Assembly: GCF_014831675.1 (NCBI RefSeq)
Contig: NZ_VJXY01000008.1
Coordinates: forward strand, 124,001-188,000
DNA from: Komarekiella delphini-convector SJRDD-AB1
GTDB taxonomy: Bacteria; Cyanobacteriota; Cyanobacteriia; Cyanobacteriales; Nostocaceae
DNA length: 64,000 bases
Direction: 5' to 3'
The position numbers and the translations under genes are program-made. The first letter of the stretch is position 1, and each line of letters begins with the position of its first letter. This document shows, piece by piece, positions 35,989 to 45,398 of the stretch. The notes under the pieces are model-generated. The model did no database searches. It saw only the letters and a list, made by a program, of their open reading frames with translations, and was not told the DNA's origin.

Positions 35989-37122
35989 TTAAATCAACCA
36001 ACCTTTTAAACGTTTGGCTATGTGGGGACGCCGTAATTTTCGCATGGCTTTACTTTGAATTTGTCGCACTCGCTCACGGGAAAGATTGAACATATTTCCA
36101 ACCTCTTCTAGAGTACAGGGTTCACTAGTTGTTAAGCCGTAGCGTAGAGAAATCACATCTTTCTCTCGTGGAGTTAGCACATCACCCAATACTTCCCAAA
36201 TCTCCTGACGCATCATGTTTTCATTCATTTTTGCTTCTGGAGACAGGTTGTCTTCGTCTTCTAGCAAATCCATCAATTCCGTGTCTTCTTCTTTACCGAC
36301 GCGATGATTGAGAGAAAGTGCTTGACGCCGTAGTTGTTGTAGTTGGCGTAGTTGTTGGACACTAATTTCCAAAGCTTCGGCCATCTCAGCTTCGGAAGGA
36401 TTGCGACAGAGTTTTTGCTTGAGTTCCCGTTGCGCTTTTTTCAGCTTGTTTAGCTTTTCAACAATATGAATAGGCAAACGAATAGTCCGCGCATCGTTAG
36501 CTATAGCACGTGTAATTGCCTGTCTAATCCACCAATAGGCATACGTAGAAAACTTGTAGCCTTTATCTGGGTCGAACTTCTCTGTAGCGCGATTTAAACC
36601 CATTGCTCCTTCCTGAATTAAATCCAGAAAAGGCACTCCTCGATTGAGATATCGCTTGGCAATAGAAACTACCAATCTTAGGTTAGAGCGAATCATCTTG
36701 CGTTTCGCAACCCGACCTTGATACAAGCGACTTTCTAGTTGTTTTTCTGTCATATCTAGCTGGGAAGCTACTTGTTCTTTGCTAGGTTGTTGTCCTAGTT
36801 CTAAATGCAACGAAGCTTGTATTTCCCTAACTTCTTCTAAAAACCTAACTCGCCGTGCTAATTCAACCTCTTCATCAGGTTTTAGCAACGGATAACGCGC
36901 CATTTCTTTAAAAAACGCGCCTACAGCATCATCATGCTCGGTTTTATTGTATCCCGAAGGGCGAGCCGCTGCCATCTCGTCCCCATCGCGTTCTTCTGAT
37001 TCGACATTCTCTACAATTGGAGGATCTTCATCTGCCACTAGATCTAAACTATCGAGCGATTGTTCTTCATTATCAGCAGCATTCTCCAGAATTTCCATTT
37101 TTCCCAATTCAGCAATGTTCAT
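35989..37122 (-). CDS. Group 2 RpoD-like sigma factor (SigC-like)
   Basis: 377 residues. An acidic N-terminus (1-55) is followed by sigma region 1.2 (DAVGAFFKEMARYPLLKPDEE), regions 2.1-2.4 (NLRLVVSIAKRYLNRGVPFL, YKFSTYAYWWIRQAITRAI), region 3 and region 4 (LTPREKDVISLRYGL, TLEEVGNMFNLSRERVRQIQ). It differs from the primary SigA in regions 1 and 3, and the 1.2 sequence resembles SigC of Nostoc (recollection). Region 2.2 has GLNRA where GLIRA is usual. Group 2 factors respond to carbon, nitrogen or stress states; the regulon here is unknown. Confidence 0.9.
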   Translation of the reverse strand: MNIAELGKMEILENAADNEEQSLDSLDLVADEDPPIVENVESEERDGDEMAAARPSGYNKTEHDDAVGAFFKEMARYPLLKPDEEVELARRVRFLEEVREIQASLHLELGQQPSKEQVASQLDMTEKQLESRLYQGRVAKRKMIRSNLRLVVSIAKRYLNRGVPFLDLIQEGAMGLNRATEKFDPDKGYKFSTYAYWWIRQAITRAIANDARTIRLPIHIVEKLNKLKKAQRELKQKLCRNPSEAEMAEALEISVQQLRQLQQLRRQALSLNHRVGKEEDTELMDLLEDEDNLSPEAKMNENMMRQEIWEVLGDVLTPREKDVISLRYGLTTSEPCTLEEVGNMFNLSRERVRQIQSKAMRKLRRPHIAKRLKGWLI

Positions 37123-37971
37123 AGTTTTCTTGAGGATTTTTGCTTTTTTTGGTGCATAATTTAGTGACAGATGCTCGCTTGAGACTTGGTAAGTTTCTTA
37201 ATGGACAAATGCACCCTTTCATATAGCAAAATACAAGCTTTTGCTAATTTTTCTTTAGGAATAAAAATCAGTATTTATTTATCTGTTAGAGGTTACGAAT
37301 AAATCGAACCTTTAACGAACACTGAATTTTTCACCTAACAAAACTTTTTTCTCAGGCTACGAATGACATACATAAACATACATATATATTCCTCATTCTT
37401 TTCTTAATTACCAAATATGTCAAACTCCCTCAAACTTTCTCAACCTTAACAAATATCAAAATTTTAGGTAATAATTCCAATGTGTTAAATTTTCCTATGT
37501 TTTTCTAAAATTTTTTACTATTTAGGCGATTTGAGGTCGTTGAATAACTTAACCACTTGGTACTGGAGTTGTATATCTCTAGATGAGAGTTACCCAAATG
37601 AAACAAATTACAAATGTAGCAGCTTAATTTCCGGATCATCTTGTTTGTATAAGAGCATCTCATATACAACAAGGGTTGAATATCTATCGATAGGCGGAAA
37701 AGGGCTATTCCCTATTTAGTAGATAGAGAACTGTTCTGGAAATAGCCGAGGTGATTTTATTTGTTAGTAGGTACAAAATATTTATTGCACGTATAGTTGA
37801 GATGAATTTGTCTAGTAGATTACATAAGAAGAAACTTATCAAGTATCATGAGTGATAAAAGTATTGCGAAATACAGTTTATGTCTGTGAAAGCAAAAACT
37901 TAAAGTTGAGTGAGCCAGGTTAATATTGACCAGCTAGATAAGGGAAATATCTGTCTATAAAGTCAGAAACT
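37123..37971. other. 849-bp AT-rich region between divergent sigma-factor and priA genes
   Basis: No convincing gene, RNA or strong hairpin. A 62-codon frame at 37531-37719 has composition unlike real proteins and no ribosome site. The length suggests multiple promoters or a long 5' leader for the sigma factor, as is common for cyanobacterial sigma genes (inference). Confidence 0.6.
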
Positions 37972-40638
37972 ATGTATATTAATGACGTAAATTTATCTCC
38001 TTTGGTGGTAGCTGAGCCTGGGGAATCCTATCAGTCACAGACAAATTTAAACAGGTGGATTGAAGTACTAGTAGACTGTCCGGGAAGCACAGGACTATTT
38101 ACTTACCGATCGCCAGCCCAGTTAGAAATAAAACCAGGTGATATTTTGAGTGTGCCATTTGGGGCACAACAAGTAGGAGCGATCGCTATTCGTTTCCTAG
38201 CACAACCAAATATCGATCTCCCACTAGAAAAAATCCGAGAAGTAGAAGATATAGTCAGCGTTGGGTTTTTCCCAAGTGCTTATTGGGAATTACTCAATCG
38301 AGTCGCCGCATATTACTATACACCCCTGATTCAAGTGATCCGGGTTGCTTTGCCACCAGGCTTATTAGGGCGATCGCAGCGTCGCATCCGCCTTGTTAGA
38401 GGAGAGGGAGAGCAGAAAAACAATTCAAAATTCCAAAATACTCTTACTCCCCCGCTCGTTTCTTCCTTGGTAACTCCAACTGCGCGGCAAATTTTGGAAC
38501 TTCTGCAAGCGCAACCAGCAGGAGACTACAGTTTTGCTTACATACAACAGAAAATCAAATCTGCCTACCGAGGAATTCGGGAGTTGGTGCGATTTGGTTT
38601 AGTACAAAGCTACTTAGAACCCCCACGACTAACTCGACCAAAGCTGCAAAAAGCAATTATATTGATAGACGCAACAGATAGTGACTTAACTACTCGCCAA
38701 AGAGAGATTGTAGAAGTGTTACGGCGACGTGGTGGTGAGTTGTGGCAAAGTGAATTATTGCAAATTTGCAACGCTAGTTCTTCTATCCTCAAGACGTTGG
38801 TACAAAAGGGTTACATCGTCATTGAAGAACGGGAAGTATTGCGAACAGAACAAGGGCCAGCATTAGCAGGCGATCGCGCTAAATCTTTAACTGCTGCCCA
38901 AGCTAATGCTTTAGCGATAATACAATCAATAGATGGATTTGCGGAAGTTTTGTTGCATGGAGTCACAGGCTCAGGAAAAACAGAAGTTTATTTGCAAGCG
39001 ATCGCACCTTTACTCAACCAAGGCAAATCCGCCCTCGTCTTAGTTCCAGAAATTGGACTCACACCTCAGCTAACTGATCGGTTCCGCGCCCGATTTGGCA
39101 TGGCAGTCGCCTCAACGGGGGGAACCCGCGCACGGCGCAGCCTCTACAAAGTTAGCGTTTATCACAGCGCCCTCTCAGATGGTGAACGTTACGACACTTG
39201 GCGACAAATGCTCACAGGAGAACCCCAAGTTGTGATTGGGACTCGCAGCGCCGTTTTCGCCCCTTTGCCCAACTTAGGTTTAATTATTTTAGATGAAGAA
39301 CACGACAGTAGCTTTAAGCAAGATTCCCCCATCCCTACCTACCACGCCCGCACCGTCGCCCAGTGGCGAGCCGAGTTAGAAAATTGTCCCTTGGTATTGG
39401 GTTCCGCCACCCCTTCTTTGGAAAGTTGGGTAAGCGTGAGGAGGCAGGAGGAGCAGGGGGGCAGAGGTCTACGGCAGGAACCCCCAACGCGGGACGGGGG
39501 GGCAGAGGGGCAGGGGAGCAGAGGAGCAGGGGAGCAGGGGAAGCAAAATTCTCTTTATTACCTGTCATTACCTGAGAGAATATACTCCCGTCCTCTACCG
39601 CCGATAGAAATAGTAGATATGCGGCTAGAGTTGCAGCAGGGAAATCGTTCTATATTTAGTAGGGCGCTGCAAGAAGCTTTAGAGCAGCTACAAGAGAGAC
39701 AGCAACAAGGAATTTTATTTATTCATCGCCGGGGACACAGTACCTTTGTATCTTGCCGCAGTTGTGGGTATGTGCTGGAATGTCCGCACTGTGATGTTTC
39801 ACTGTCGTATCACCACACTGAAGAGGGAGCGCCGCAATTGTTGCGGTGTCATTACTGTAACTATACGCGATCGCATCCCAAATTCTGCCCCGATTGTAGT
39901 TCTCCATACCTGAAGTTCTTTGGTAGCGGTACTCAACGAGTAGCCCAGGAATTAGCGCGACAGTTCCCGCAGTTGCGTTTGATTCGTTTTGATAGCGATA
40001 CCACCCGCAACAAAGGCGCACACCGTACCCTACTCACCCAGTTTGCCAACGGTGAAGCAGATTTATTAGTAGGTACGCAAATGCTCACCAAAGGTTTAGA
40101 TCTGCCGCAAGTGACACTTGTGGGCGTTGTCGCCGCTGATGGATTGTTGCATTTATCAGACTATCGTGCCAGCGAACGGGCATTTCAAACCCTGACTCAG
40201 GTAGCTGGACGGGCTGGTAGAGGTGAAGATCCCGGGAGAGTAATTGTGCAAACTTATACGCCAGAGCATCAAGTAATTGAGGCGGTGCGATCGCACGATT
40301 ATCAGTCTTTCTCTCAAGTTGAATTAGAACAACGCCAAGCGTTAAATTATCCGCCCTATGGAAGGTTAATTTTATTGCGCTTGAGCAGTCTTGATCCCAT
40401 TCAAGTGCAGAATGCAGCCCAAATCATCGCTACTGCCTTGAGTGCAGAAGATGGATTCGAGATATTAGGCCCAGCACCAGCGAGTATTTTACGGGTAGCA
40501 AATCGTTATCGTTGGCAAATATTGATTAAATTTGCCCCCGATGCATTGCCACAATTGCCAGATTGGGAAGAAGTGCGAGATCTCTGTCCTCCGTCTGTTA
40601 GCTTGACAATAGATGTAGACCCATTAAATATCATGTAA
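37972..40638 (+). CDS. priA: Primosomal protein N' (PriA helicase)
   Basis: 888 residues; restarts stalled replication forks. N-terminal 3' DNA-binding domain (WIEVLVDCPGSTGLFTYRS), Walker A GVTGSGKTEVY, Walker B DEEH, motif III LGSATPSLES, an eight-Cys zinc region (CRSCGYVLECPHC ... CHYCNY ... CPDC) and helicase motifs V-VI (GTQMLTKGLDLP, TQVAGRAGRG). Directly after motif III, residues about 488-526 are a Gly/Gln/Arg-rich insertion encoded by the G-rich repeat at 39439. The frame is kept and all motifs are intact, so the enzyme should still work. Confidence 0.96.
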   Translation: MYINDVNLSPLVVAEPGESYQSQTNLNRWIEVLVDCPGSTGLFTYRSPAQLEIKPGDILSVPFGAQQVGAIAIRFLAQPNIDLPLEKIREVEDIVSVGFFPSAYWELLNRVAAYYYTPLIQVIRVALPPGLLGRSQRRIRLVRGEGEQKNNSKFQNTLTPPLVSSLVTPTARQILELLQAQPAGDYSFAYIQQKIKSAYRGIRELVRFGLVQSYLEPPRLTRPKLQKAIILIDATDSDLTTRQREIVEVLRRRGGELWQSELLQICNASSSILKTLVQKGYIVIEEREVLRTEQGPALAGDRAKSLTAAQANALAIIQSIDGFAEVLLHGVTGSGKTEVYLQAIAPLLNQGKSALVLVPEIGLTPQLTDRFRARFGMAVASTGGTRARRSLYKVSVYHSALSDGERYDTWRQMLTGEPQVVIGTRSAVFAPLPNLGLIILDEEHDSSFKQDSPIPTYHARTVAQWRAELENCPLVLGSATPSLESWVSVRRQEEQGGRGLRQEPPTRDGGAEGQGSRGAGEQGKQNSLYYLSLPERIYSRPLPPIEIVDMRLELQQGNRSIFSRALQEALEQLQERQQQGILFIHRRGHSTFVSCRSCGYVLECPHCDVSLSYHHTEEGAPQLLRCHYCNYTRSHPKFCPDCSSPYLKFFGSGTQRVAQELARQFPQLRLIRFDSDTTRNKGAHRTLLTQFANGEADLLVGTQMLTKGLDLPQVTLVGVVAADGLLHLSDYRASERAFQTLTQVAGRAGRGEDPGRVIVQTYTPEHQVIEAVRSHDYQSFSQVELEQRQALNYPPYGRLILLRLSSLDPIQVQNAAQIIATALSAEDGFEILGPAPASILRVANRYRWQILIKFAPDALPQLPDWEEVRDLCPPSVSLTIDVDPLNIM
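39439..39543 (+). repeat. G-rich interspersed repeat inside priA
   Basis: About 105 bp of GAGCAGGGGGGCAGAGG-type sequence with an internal GGAACCCCCAACGCGGG block, inserted in frame after helicase motif III. It encodes QEEQGGRGLRQEPPTRDGG and GEQGKQ-like residues. Same family as at 15806, 22709 and 47210-47290. Confidence 0.85.
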
Positions 40639-40705
40639 GAAACTTCGCAAAAAAAATATCAAGTGCAGAGTATTTACTGTCACTTTGGCATTCATTCAAT
40701 GTTAA

Positions 40706-43700
40706 TTAAAAGCCAAAGAAAAAGCCGAAGCCTTGATTGTCATCATTCATTATGGTGGCGACACCTTTACTTTTAGCGATCGCGGCATTTGTAGAACCAA
40801 AAAGATCAACAAAAAATTTCTCATTGGATTCAACTTTATTATCACCTTTAACTCCGAAGCTAATAGATTTGCTAGTTTCACCAGGCTCGAAAATGACTGT
40901 GCCTATCCCAGGTGAGTAATAATAGAAGTCATTAGAATCGGTAGTGTCATCATTCTTGCTGTAATTCACAATAATCTGCTGAGAACTAGCATTGGAGAGA
41001 GTAACGTCAAAGGAAAAATTAGTTAGACCTACGTTGCCTTCAAAAAGCCAGATATCTGAAATGCTGATAGTAGGAATTTGACTAGTGTCATCATTAATGA
41101 TAGTAGCAACTCCCAAACTATCAGTAATTGCGGCGTTTGTTGCACCATAAAGGTTAACAGAAAATGTCTCGTTAGTTTCAACTATGTTATCGCCTTTGAC
41201 GCCTACACTAATATTTTTAAGAGTTTCACCAGGATTGAAAATAATTGTTCCTATCCCAGAGTTGTAATCAGAGTCAGAAACTTGAGCAGTACCATCAGTA
41301 GTGTTGTAATTTATAGTAATTTGCTGATCGCTAGGATTGGAGAGACTTATAACGAATTCAGCGTTAGTTGTTGCGCTGATATTACCTTCAGTTACGAAGG
41401 CATTTGAAATACTAATATTTGGTTGATTATCATCGTTGATAATATTTACTGTAGCTAAACTGGTAATAATTGTAGAATTTTCCGGCGCAGTTGTGAGGTT
41501 GGGGTTACTCAAGGTGACAGTAATATTTTCATTAAATTCAAATGCTTTATCACCTAAAACATCAACTGTAATTGTCTTTGTTTTTTCTCCAACTGCGAAC
41601 TTTAAAGTCCCAGATGTATCGCCATTTATAAACTCACCAATGGGACTAACTTCTCCACTCTTAATTAGAATGTTATTATAATCACTTTCAAAAGTTGCTG
41701 TGTCACTAAAGGCATAATCTACCATACTCGCCACGCCAGTTTTACCGCTGCGGGTGACGGTAAATGTAACAGATTGAATGCTTCTATTACCTTCAGATAG
41801 AGTTGGCGTATTAGTAGAAATTACGTAATAAATTGAATCGTTTTCAAATGCCCCAATATCAATTCTGCCATCTTGAATACGACTATAACCAGTGCCACGT
41901 TGGTCAGTAGTTAAGCCACCATTGTAATTGGGTTCACCAGCATTAAAGGCAGGACTGTTAAAGTTTAAGGCGTGAGTTTGGGTGGAACCACCATAATTTC
42001 CCAGTGGTTTGAGTCTAGGGTTGGGGTTGACAATATCTGTGCCAGTGCCTAGTGTACTAAACGATACACCATTGGTATTGCCAATTAAGTTGTAAGCATT
42101 ACCATTAAAGTTATCACCAAAGACATCAGGGCCTTGAATACTACTAGTGTTGCCAGCAATGATGCTATTGCTAACAGTGCCGCCGTTATCACTGTAGATA
42201 CCGCCACCTCTGCCATTGTTTGCCGTGTTATTGTAAATAGTGCTATTGCTCACAGTGACAGTACCACTACTGTTAATGCCACCGCCTCTATTATCGTTCG
42301 CTGTATTGCCGGAAATGGTGCTATTAGTTAGGATGACACTGTTGTCGCTGTAGATACCACCACCGCCAGAATTCGACGTGTTGCCGGAAATGGTGCTATT
42401 GTTTACAGTGACAGTATCATCGCTGTTGATACCGCCGCCTCTACCACTGTTTGCTGTGTTATTGGCAATAGTACTATTATTCACAGTGACACTGCTACTG
42501 CTGTAGATCGCACCGCCTCTGTTTGCATTTCCCCCAGTGATCTTCAAATCATTAATTGTTAGGGGTGCTGTGGCTCTAAAGATTCGGGAAGCATTGTTGC
42601 CACTAATGGTTAGTAGATTAGCCCCAGTTCCTTGAATAGTGACTCCTTGAGTAATATTCAATTGCCCAGAAGTGAGGATAATAGTGTCAGGGGTAGTATC
42701 GCCAAAAACCCCAGTAGCACTCGTATCAAAGAGGATGGTTTCAATTCCTGGATCATTATTGGCATTGAGAATGGCTTGTCTTAATGAACCAAAACCACTG
42801 TCATTTATATTGGTGACTAGAAATGAAGTGTAGTCTACTGCACTACGCAAGCTGTTAATCCAGGTTGTGTTGCTTAGATTATTACCTACACCAGGAGTAG
42901 CGTTTGTAGATACATCATCAGCTGACCAGTTACTAGAATTTGTGGCATCTATCGCAGAGCTACTAGTGTAGGCACTAAATCTCTGACTAGCTGGAGTTGG
43001 AGTTCTAGGAAAATCATGTATTGAAGTACCACTTGTATTCAGTAACTTGGGTGCATCTGTATTACTGGTATTTCCAAAAGCACCAGTTGTGTTGTTCCAG
43101 CCATTAGTACGAGTAACGGCAAATGCTCCAGTACTATTCAAAGATGATATCTGTAGTACATAGTCTCCAGTTAAGGGATCGTAAGTTGTATCTGGAGTAA
43201 TAGTGCCATCCACATCACCACCGTTATACAGCACTATTAAAGTCCCAGCTTTCAAAGAACTAAAGCCGGAGCCAGATAAAGTGATATCCAGGGAGCTATT
43301 CCCATCAACTAATCTGTGATTTTGCAAATCGAGGTTATCGGTAACAACAAGAAGTTCAACCCATTCTTTCGCGCCACCACTACCTTGAGAAAATTCATTG
43401 ATAATTACGTCACCAGCGTTAGCTAAAACGGATTTATAAGCCTGTATAACTTGAGGCTCAAATACCAAATTAGTCTCAATTTGCCCTGTCTTCGCCTCTA
43501 AATCCCAATCGCCACCTAAAGTTGTACTTCCTGTTTTGTTAGTAGAAGCGGTGACATCAGCCCCAGTGATTTGGCTAATCTGCTGCACAAATTTCGTGCC
43601 TTCCCCACTTGCCACATCACAGCCATAAAATAGGATATCAGCATCATCAGTTAAAGCACCTCTCCACTTTTGTAACTGATTTGTGTAAGTATCCAGATTA

Positions 43701-43996
43701 GTGAGGTTGACGTTGGTTGAGCCTAGTTGCAAACTTCCCTCACTGCCGTGAGAGACTATGTGAACTGATTGAACCGATTTCGATTTACGTGCCGCTAAAA
43801 ACTCGGTGATTTGTGCTAAAGCATCTTGAGTATGGTCAAGGATAACAACTTCACTACCTAGCATGATACCAGCTACCAAGCTTTGGTAATCGCTAACTGC
43901 TGTATCTATAAAAACAATATTTGTGCTTGCTTCTAGTACGTTTACGGCAGAATTATTATTGTTTTTAGAGTGATTATTTTCTGATTGTTGCGTCAT
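40706..43996 (-). CDS. Large surface protein: DUF4347, lamin-tail, beta-helix and Calx-beta domains
   Basis: 1096 residues, no classic signal peptide (N-terminus MTQQSENNHSKNNNN), as in other cyanobacterial proteins of this type. DUF4347 (about 25-195) has VHIVSHGSEG (H83) and DILFYGCDVASG (C126), a His/Cys arrangement reminiscent of caspase-like folds. A lamin-tail-like domain follows (VIINEFSQGSGGAKEWVELL), then a right-handed beta-helix of degenerate NNSTISGNTANSGGGGIYS repeats (about 480-640) and three Calx-beta repeats (VTFTVTRSG ... SDYN ... FNPGETLKNISVGVKGD). It ends in QGFGFFFGF. It is likely exported and cell-surface attached or secreted; adhesion or matrix function is inferred only. 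AAGGGA precedes the ATG at 43996. Confidence 0.88.
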   Translation of the reverse strand: MTQQSENNHSKNNNNSAVNVLEASTNIVFIDTAVSDYQSLVAGIMLGSEVVILDHTQDALAQITEFLAARKSKSVQSVHIVSHGSEGSLQLGSTNVNLTNLDTYTNQLQKWRGALTDDADILFYGCDVASGEGTKFVQQISQITGADVTASTNKTGSTTLGGDWDLEAKTGQIETNLVFEPQVIQAYKSVLANAGDVIINEFSQGSGGAKEWVELLVVTDNLDLQNHRLVDGNSSLDITLSGSGFSSLKAGTLIVLYNGGDVDGTITPDTTYDPLTGDYVLQISSLNSTGAFAVTRTNGWNNTTGAFGNTSNTDAPKLLNTSGTSIHDFPRTPTPASQRFSAYTSSSAIDATNSSNWSADDVSTNATPGVGNNLSNTTWINSLRSAVDYTSFLVTNINDSGFGSLRQAILNANNDPGIETILFDTSATGVFGDTTPDTIILTSGQLNITQGVTIQGTGANLLTISGNNASRIFRATAPLTINDLKITGGNANRGGAIYSSSSVTVNNSTIANNTANSGRGGGINSDDTVTVNNSTISGNTSNSGGGGIYSDNSVILTNSTISGNTANDNRGGGINSSGTVTVSNSTIYNNTANNGRGGGIYSDNGGTVSNSIIAGNTSSIQGPDVFGDNFNGNAYNLIGNTNGVSFSTLGTGTDIVNPNPRLKPLGNYGGSTQTHALNFNSPAFNAGEPNYNGGLTTDQRGTGYSRIQDGRIDIGAFENDSIYYVISTNTPTLSEGNRSIQSVTFTVTRSGKTGVASMVDYAFSDTATFESDYNNILIKSGEVSPIGEFINGDTSGTLKFAVGEKTKTITVDVLGDKAFEFNENITVTLSNPNLTTAPENSTIITSLATVNIINDDNQPNISISNAFVTEGNISATTNAEFVISLSNPSDQQITINYNTTDGTAQVSDSDYNSGIGTIIFNPGETLKNISVGVKGDNIVETNETFSVNLYGATNAAITDSLGVATIINDDTSQIPTISISDIWLFEGNVGLTNFSFDVTLSNASSQQIIVNYSKNDDTTDSNDFYYYSPGIGTVIFEPGETSKSISFGVKGDNKVESNEKFFVDLFGSTNAAIAKSKGVATIMNDDNQGFGFFFGF

Positions 43997-44263
43997 AATT
44001 CTTGTCCCTTGAATAAAACTCTTGATTAAAAAAATACTTGTTGATTCTAATTATTAGTTTCAGTAGCCTTTATCACACAGCAATAAATAGGAAGCGAATG
44101 ACTCAACATTCACTTCCATCCATAAGTCAAACTGGCAACTAAATTGTTTCTTTATCGAGAGAAAACGGCAATATTTTTAATACCCAATTTTTATAAAATT
44201 TTATACAGTGTTTTTTGGACTTATAATAGTATTTATACTGAAAAAGGAAGTTTCGCGTCTTTA

Positions 44264-44416
44264 CTAACTGATTAACAATTCTGGTGCTACTAATCCTTTT
44301 TGGATCGCTAAAACTGCGGCTTGGGTGCGTAGGCGTAGCCCGTCGTAGACATCGCGTACCTCTAACTTCTGCAAAATAGCATGGACATGAACCCGCACTG
44401 TACCATGAGCAATGTG
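44264..44416 (-). pseudogene. Remnant of a LuxR-type response regulator (C-terminal HTH)
   Basis: The minus strand reads HIAHGTVRVHVHAILQKLEV, then RD and, after VYDGLRL, RTQAAVLAIQKGLVAPELL to a TAG at 44264. This is the recognition half of a NarL/LuxR HTH, normally GTVRVHVHxILQKLEVRDRTQAA. Its receiver domain and start are missing. The seven residues VYDGLRL come from a 21-nt insertion (44330-44350). The remnant joins the kinase remnant out of frame at about 44411-44416, consistent with one deletion spanning two adjacent genes. Confidence 0.8.
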
Positions 44417-44856
44417 GAAACAAAATCTTCACGCATCATCGCTAGTTGTTCTTGGGAGCGTAATTGTGCTTGCGTGTAAGCGATCGCTTCTTCATTGCGG
44501 CGGTTACGTTGGCGAAGCCCGCCGCAGGCATTGCTTAACCAACCAGTTACTAACAGCGCCAGCACTGCAATCAATCTATTTGCCACTGTTGGCGGATCAA
44601 TCACTTCTGCTCCAGAGACAAACAAATTCAACAATGTTAGTCCCGTGGCTGCGAAAGTTACTCCCAAAACTGCTCTGCGATTCAATCGGGAGTCTGCTAA
44701 CAAAATTGTCCCCGTATAAAGGTAGCCGAATACATACCCAGGCGGTGTCAAGTATTTCAGCACTATCACTATAGTAAAGGCGATCGCTATCAGCCAATAT
44801 ATTTTCTCACGCCCATCTAGAGCCTCTTTAATAGTCAACAATCGATTTAATATCAT
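44411..44856 (-). pseudogene. Truncated membrane sensor kinase (N-terminal half)
   Basis: From the ATG at 44856 (MILNRLLTIKEALDGREK): four hydrophobic segments (IYWLIAIAFTIVIVLKYL, LGVTFAATGLTLLNLFVS, LIAVLALLVTGWLS and others) and a linker ending QEQLAMMREDFVSTL, the sequence that normally leads into THDLRTPL, the phosphoacceptor motif. The H box, ATPase domain and end are deleted; reading runs on into the LuxR remnant in another frame to 44362. A 21-nt insertion at 44509-44529 adds ACGGLRQ. It cannot be an active kinase; a residual membrane protein is possible. Confidence 0.8.
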
Positions 44857-45398
44857 TATTTTTTCTAAAAAACTAAAATCAGGCAATAGACAAAACTATT
44901 TATATTTAATTCAGACATAATTCTGATATCTAATTATGTCTTTATATATTTTTTTTAAGACTTAAAATATCGTCATTGTAATATATATTTTTTTCGTTAA
45001 ACTATCTCTTATGTGTAATTAATTTTTCTAAAAATTTAGTATAAAAGTATTTAGATTTTTTCTAAAAAATCCAAATTTGCCAAATTCTTTTTAAACAAAA
45101 TATTAAATAAATAGAATTCTTTGCCAATCTGAGTTTCAGTTATAAGCAAGTATAAAAAATAGTGTAACTTTATACAAAAATAATTATCAGACGCATTAAA
45201 ATTTTTTCTAATATTTCTATCTTTGAAAGTAGCAAACATTAAGAATATATTGTATAAACAAATAATGATAACTGGTCAAATAAATGAATAAGAGTAAAAT
45301 TTAAATATTCTTCACAGAAATTTAAAAAAATATCTTGATATTCTGTTATTTCTAAGAATTGACTTGCTAACACTTAAGTTTAATTGAGAACGAAATAC
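44857..45398. other. 542-bp AT-rich region upstream of kdpA
   Basis: Very AT-rich, no supported gene. It should contain the promoter of the kdp genes; no KdpE-type or other operator was recognised. Small minus-strand open frames here look random. Confidence 0.6.

Noticed and set aside
37531-37719. 62-codon frame in the sigma factor-priA gap
   Set aside because: Random-looking composition, no ribosome site, no recognisable feature.
40733-42331. Several plus-strand frames opposite the large surface protein
   Set aside because: They are shadows of the repetitive Calx-beta and beta-helix codons on the minus strand.
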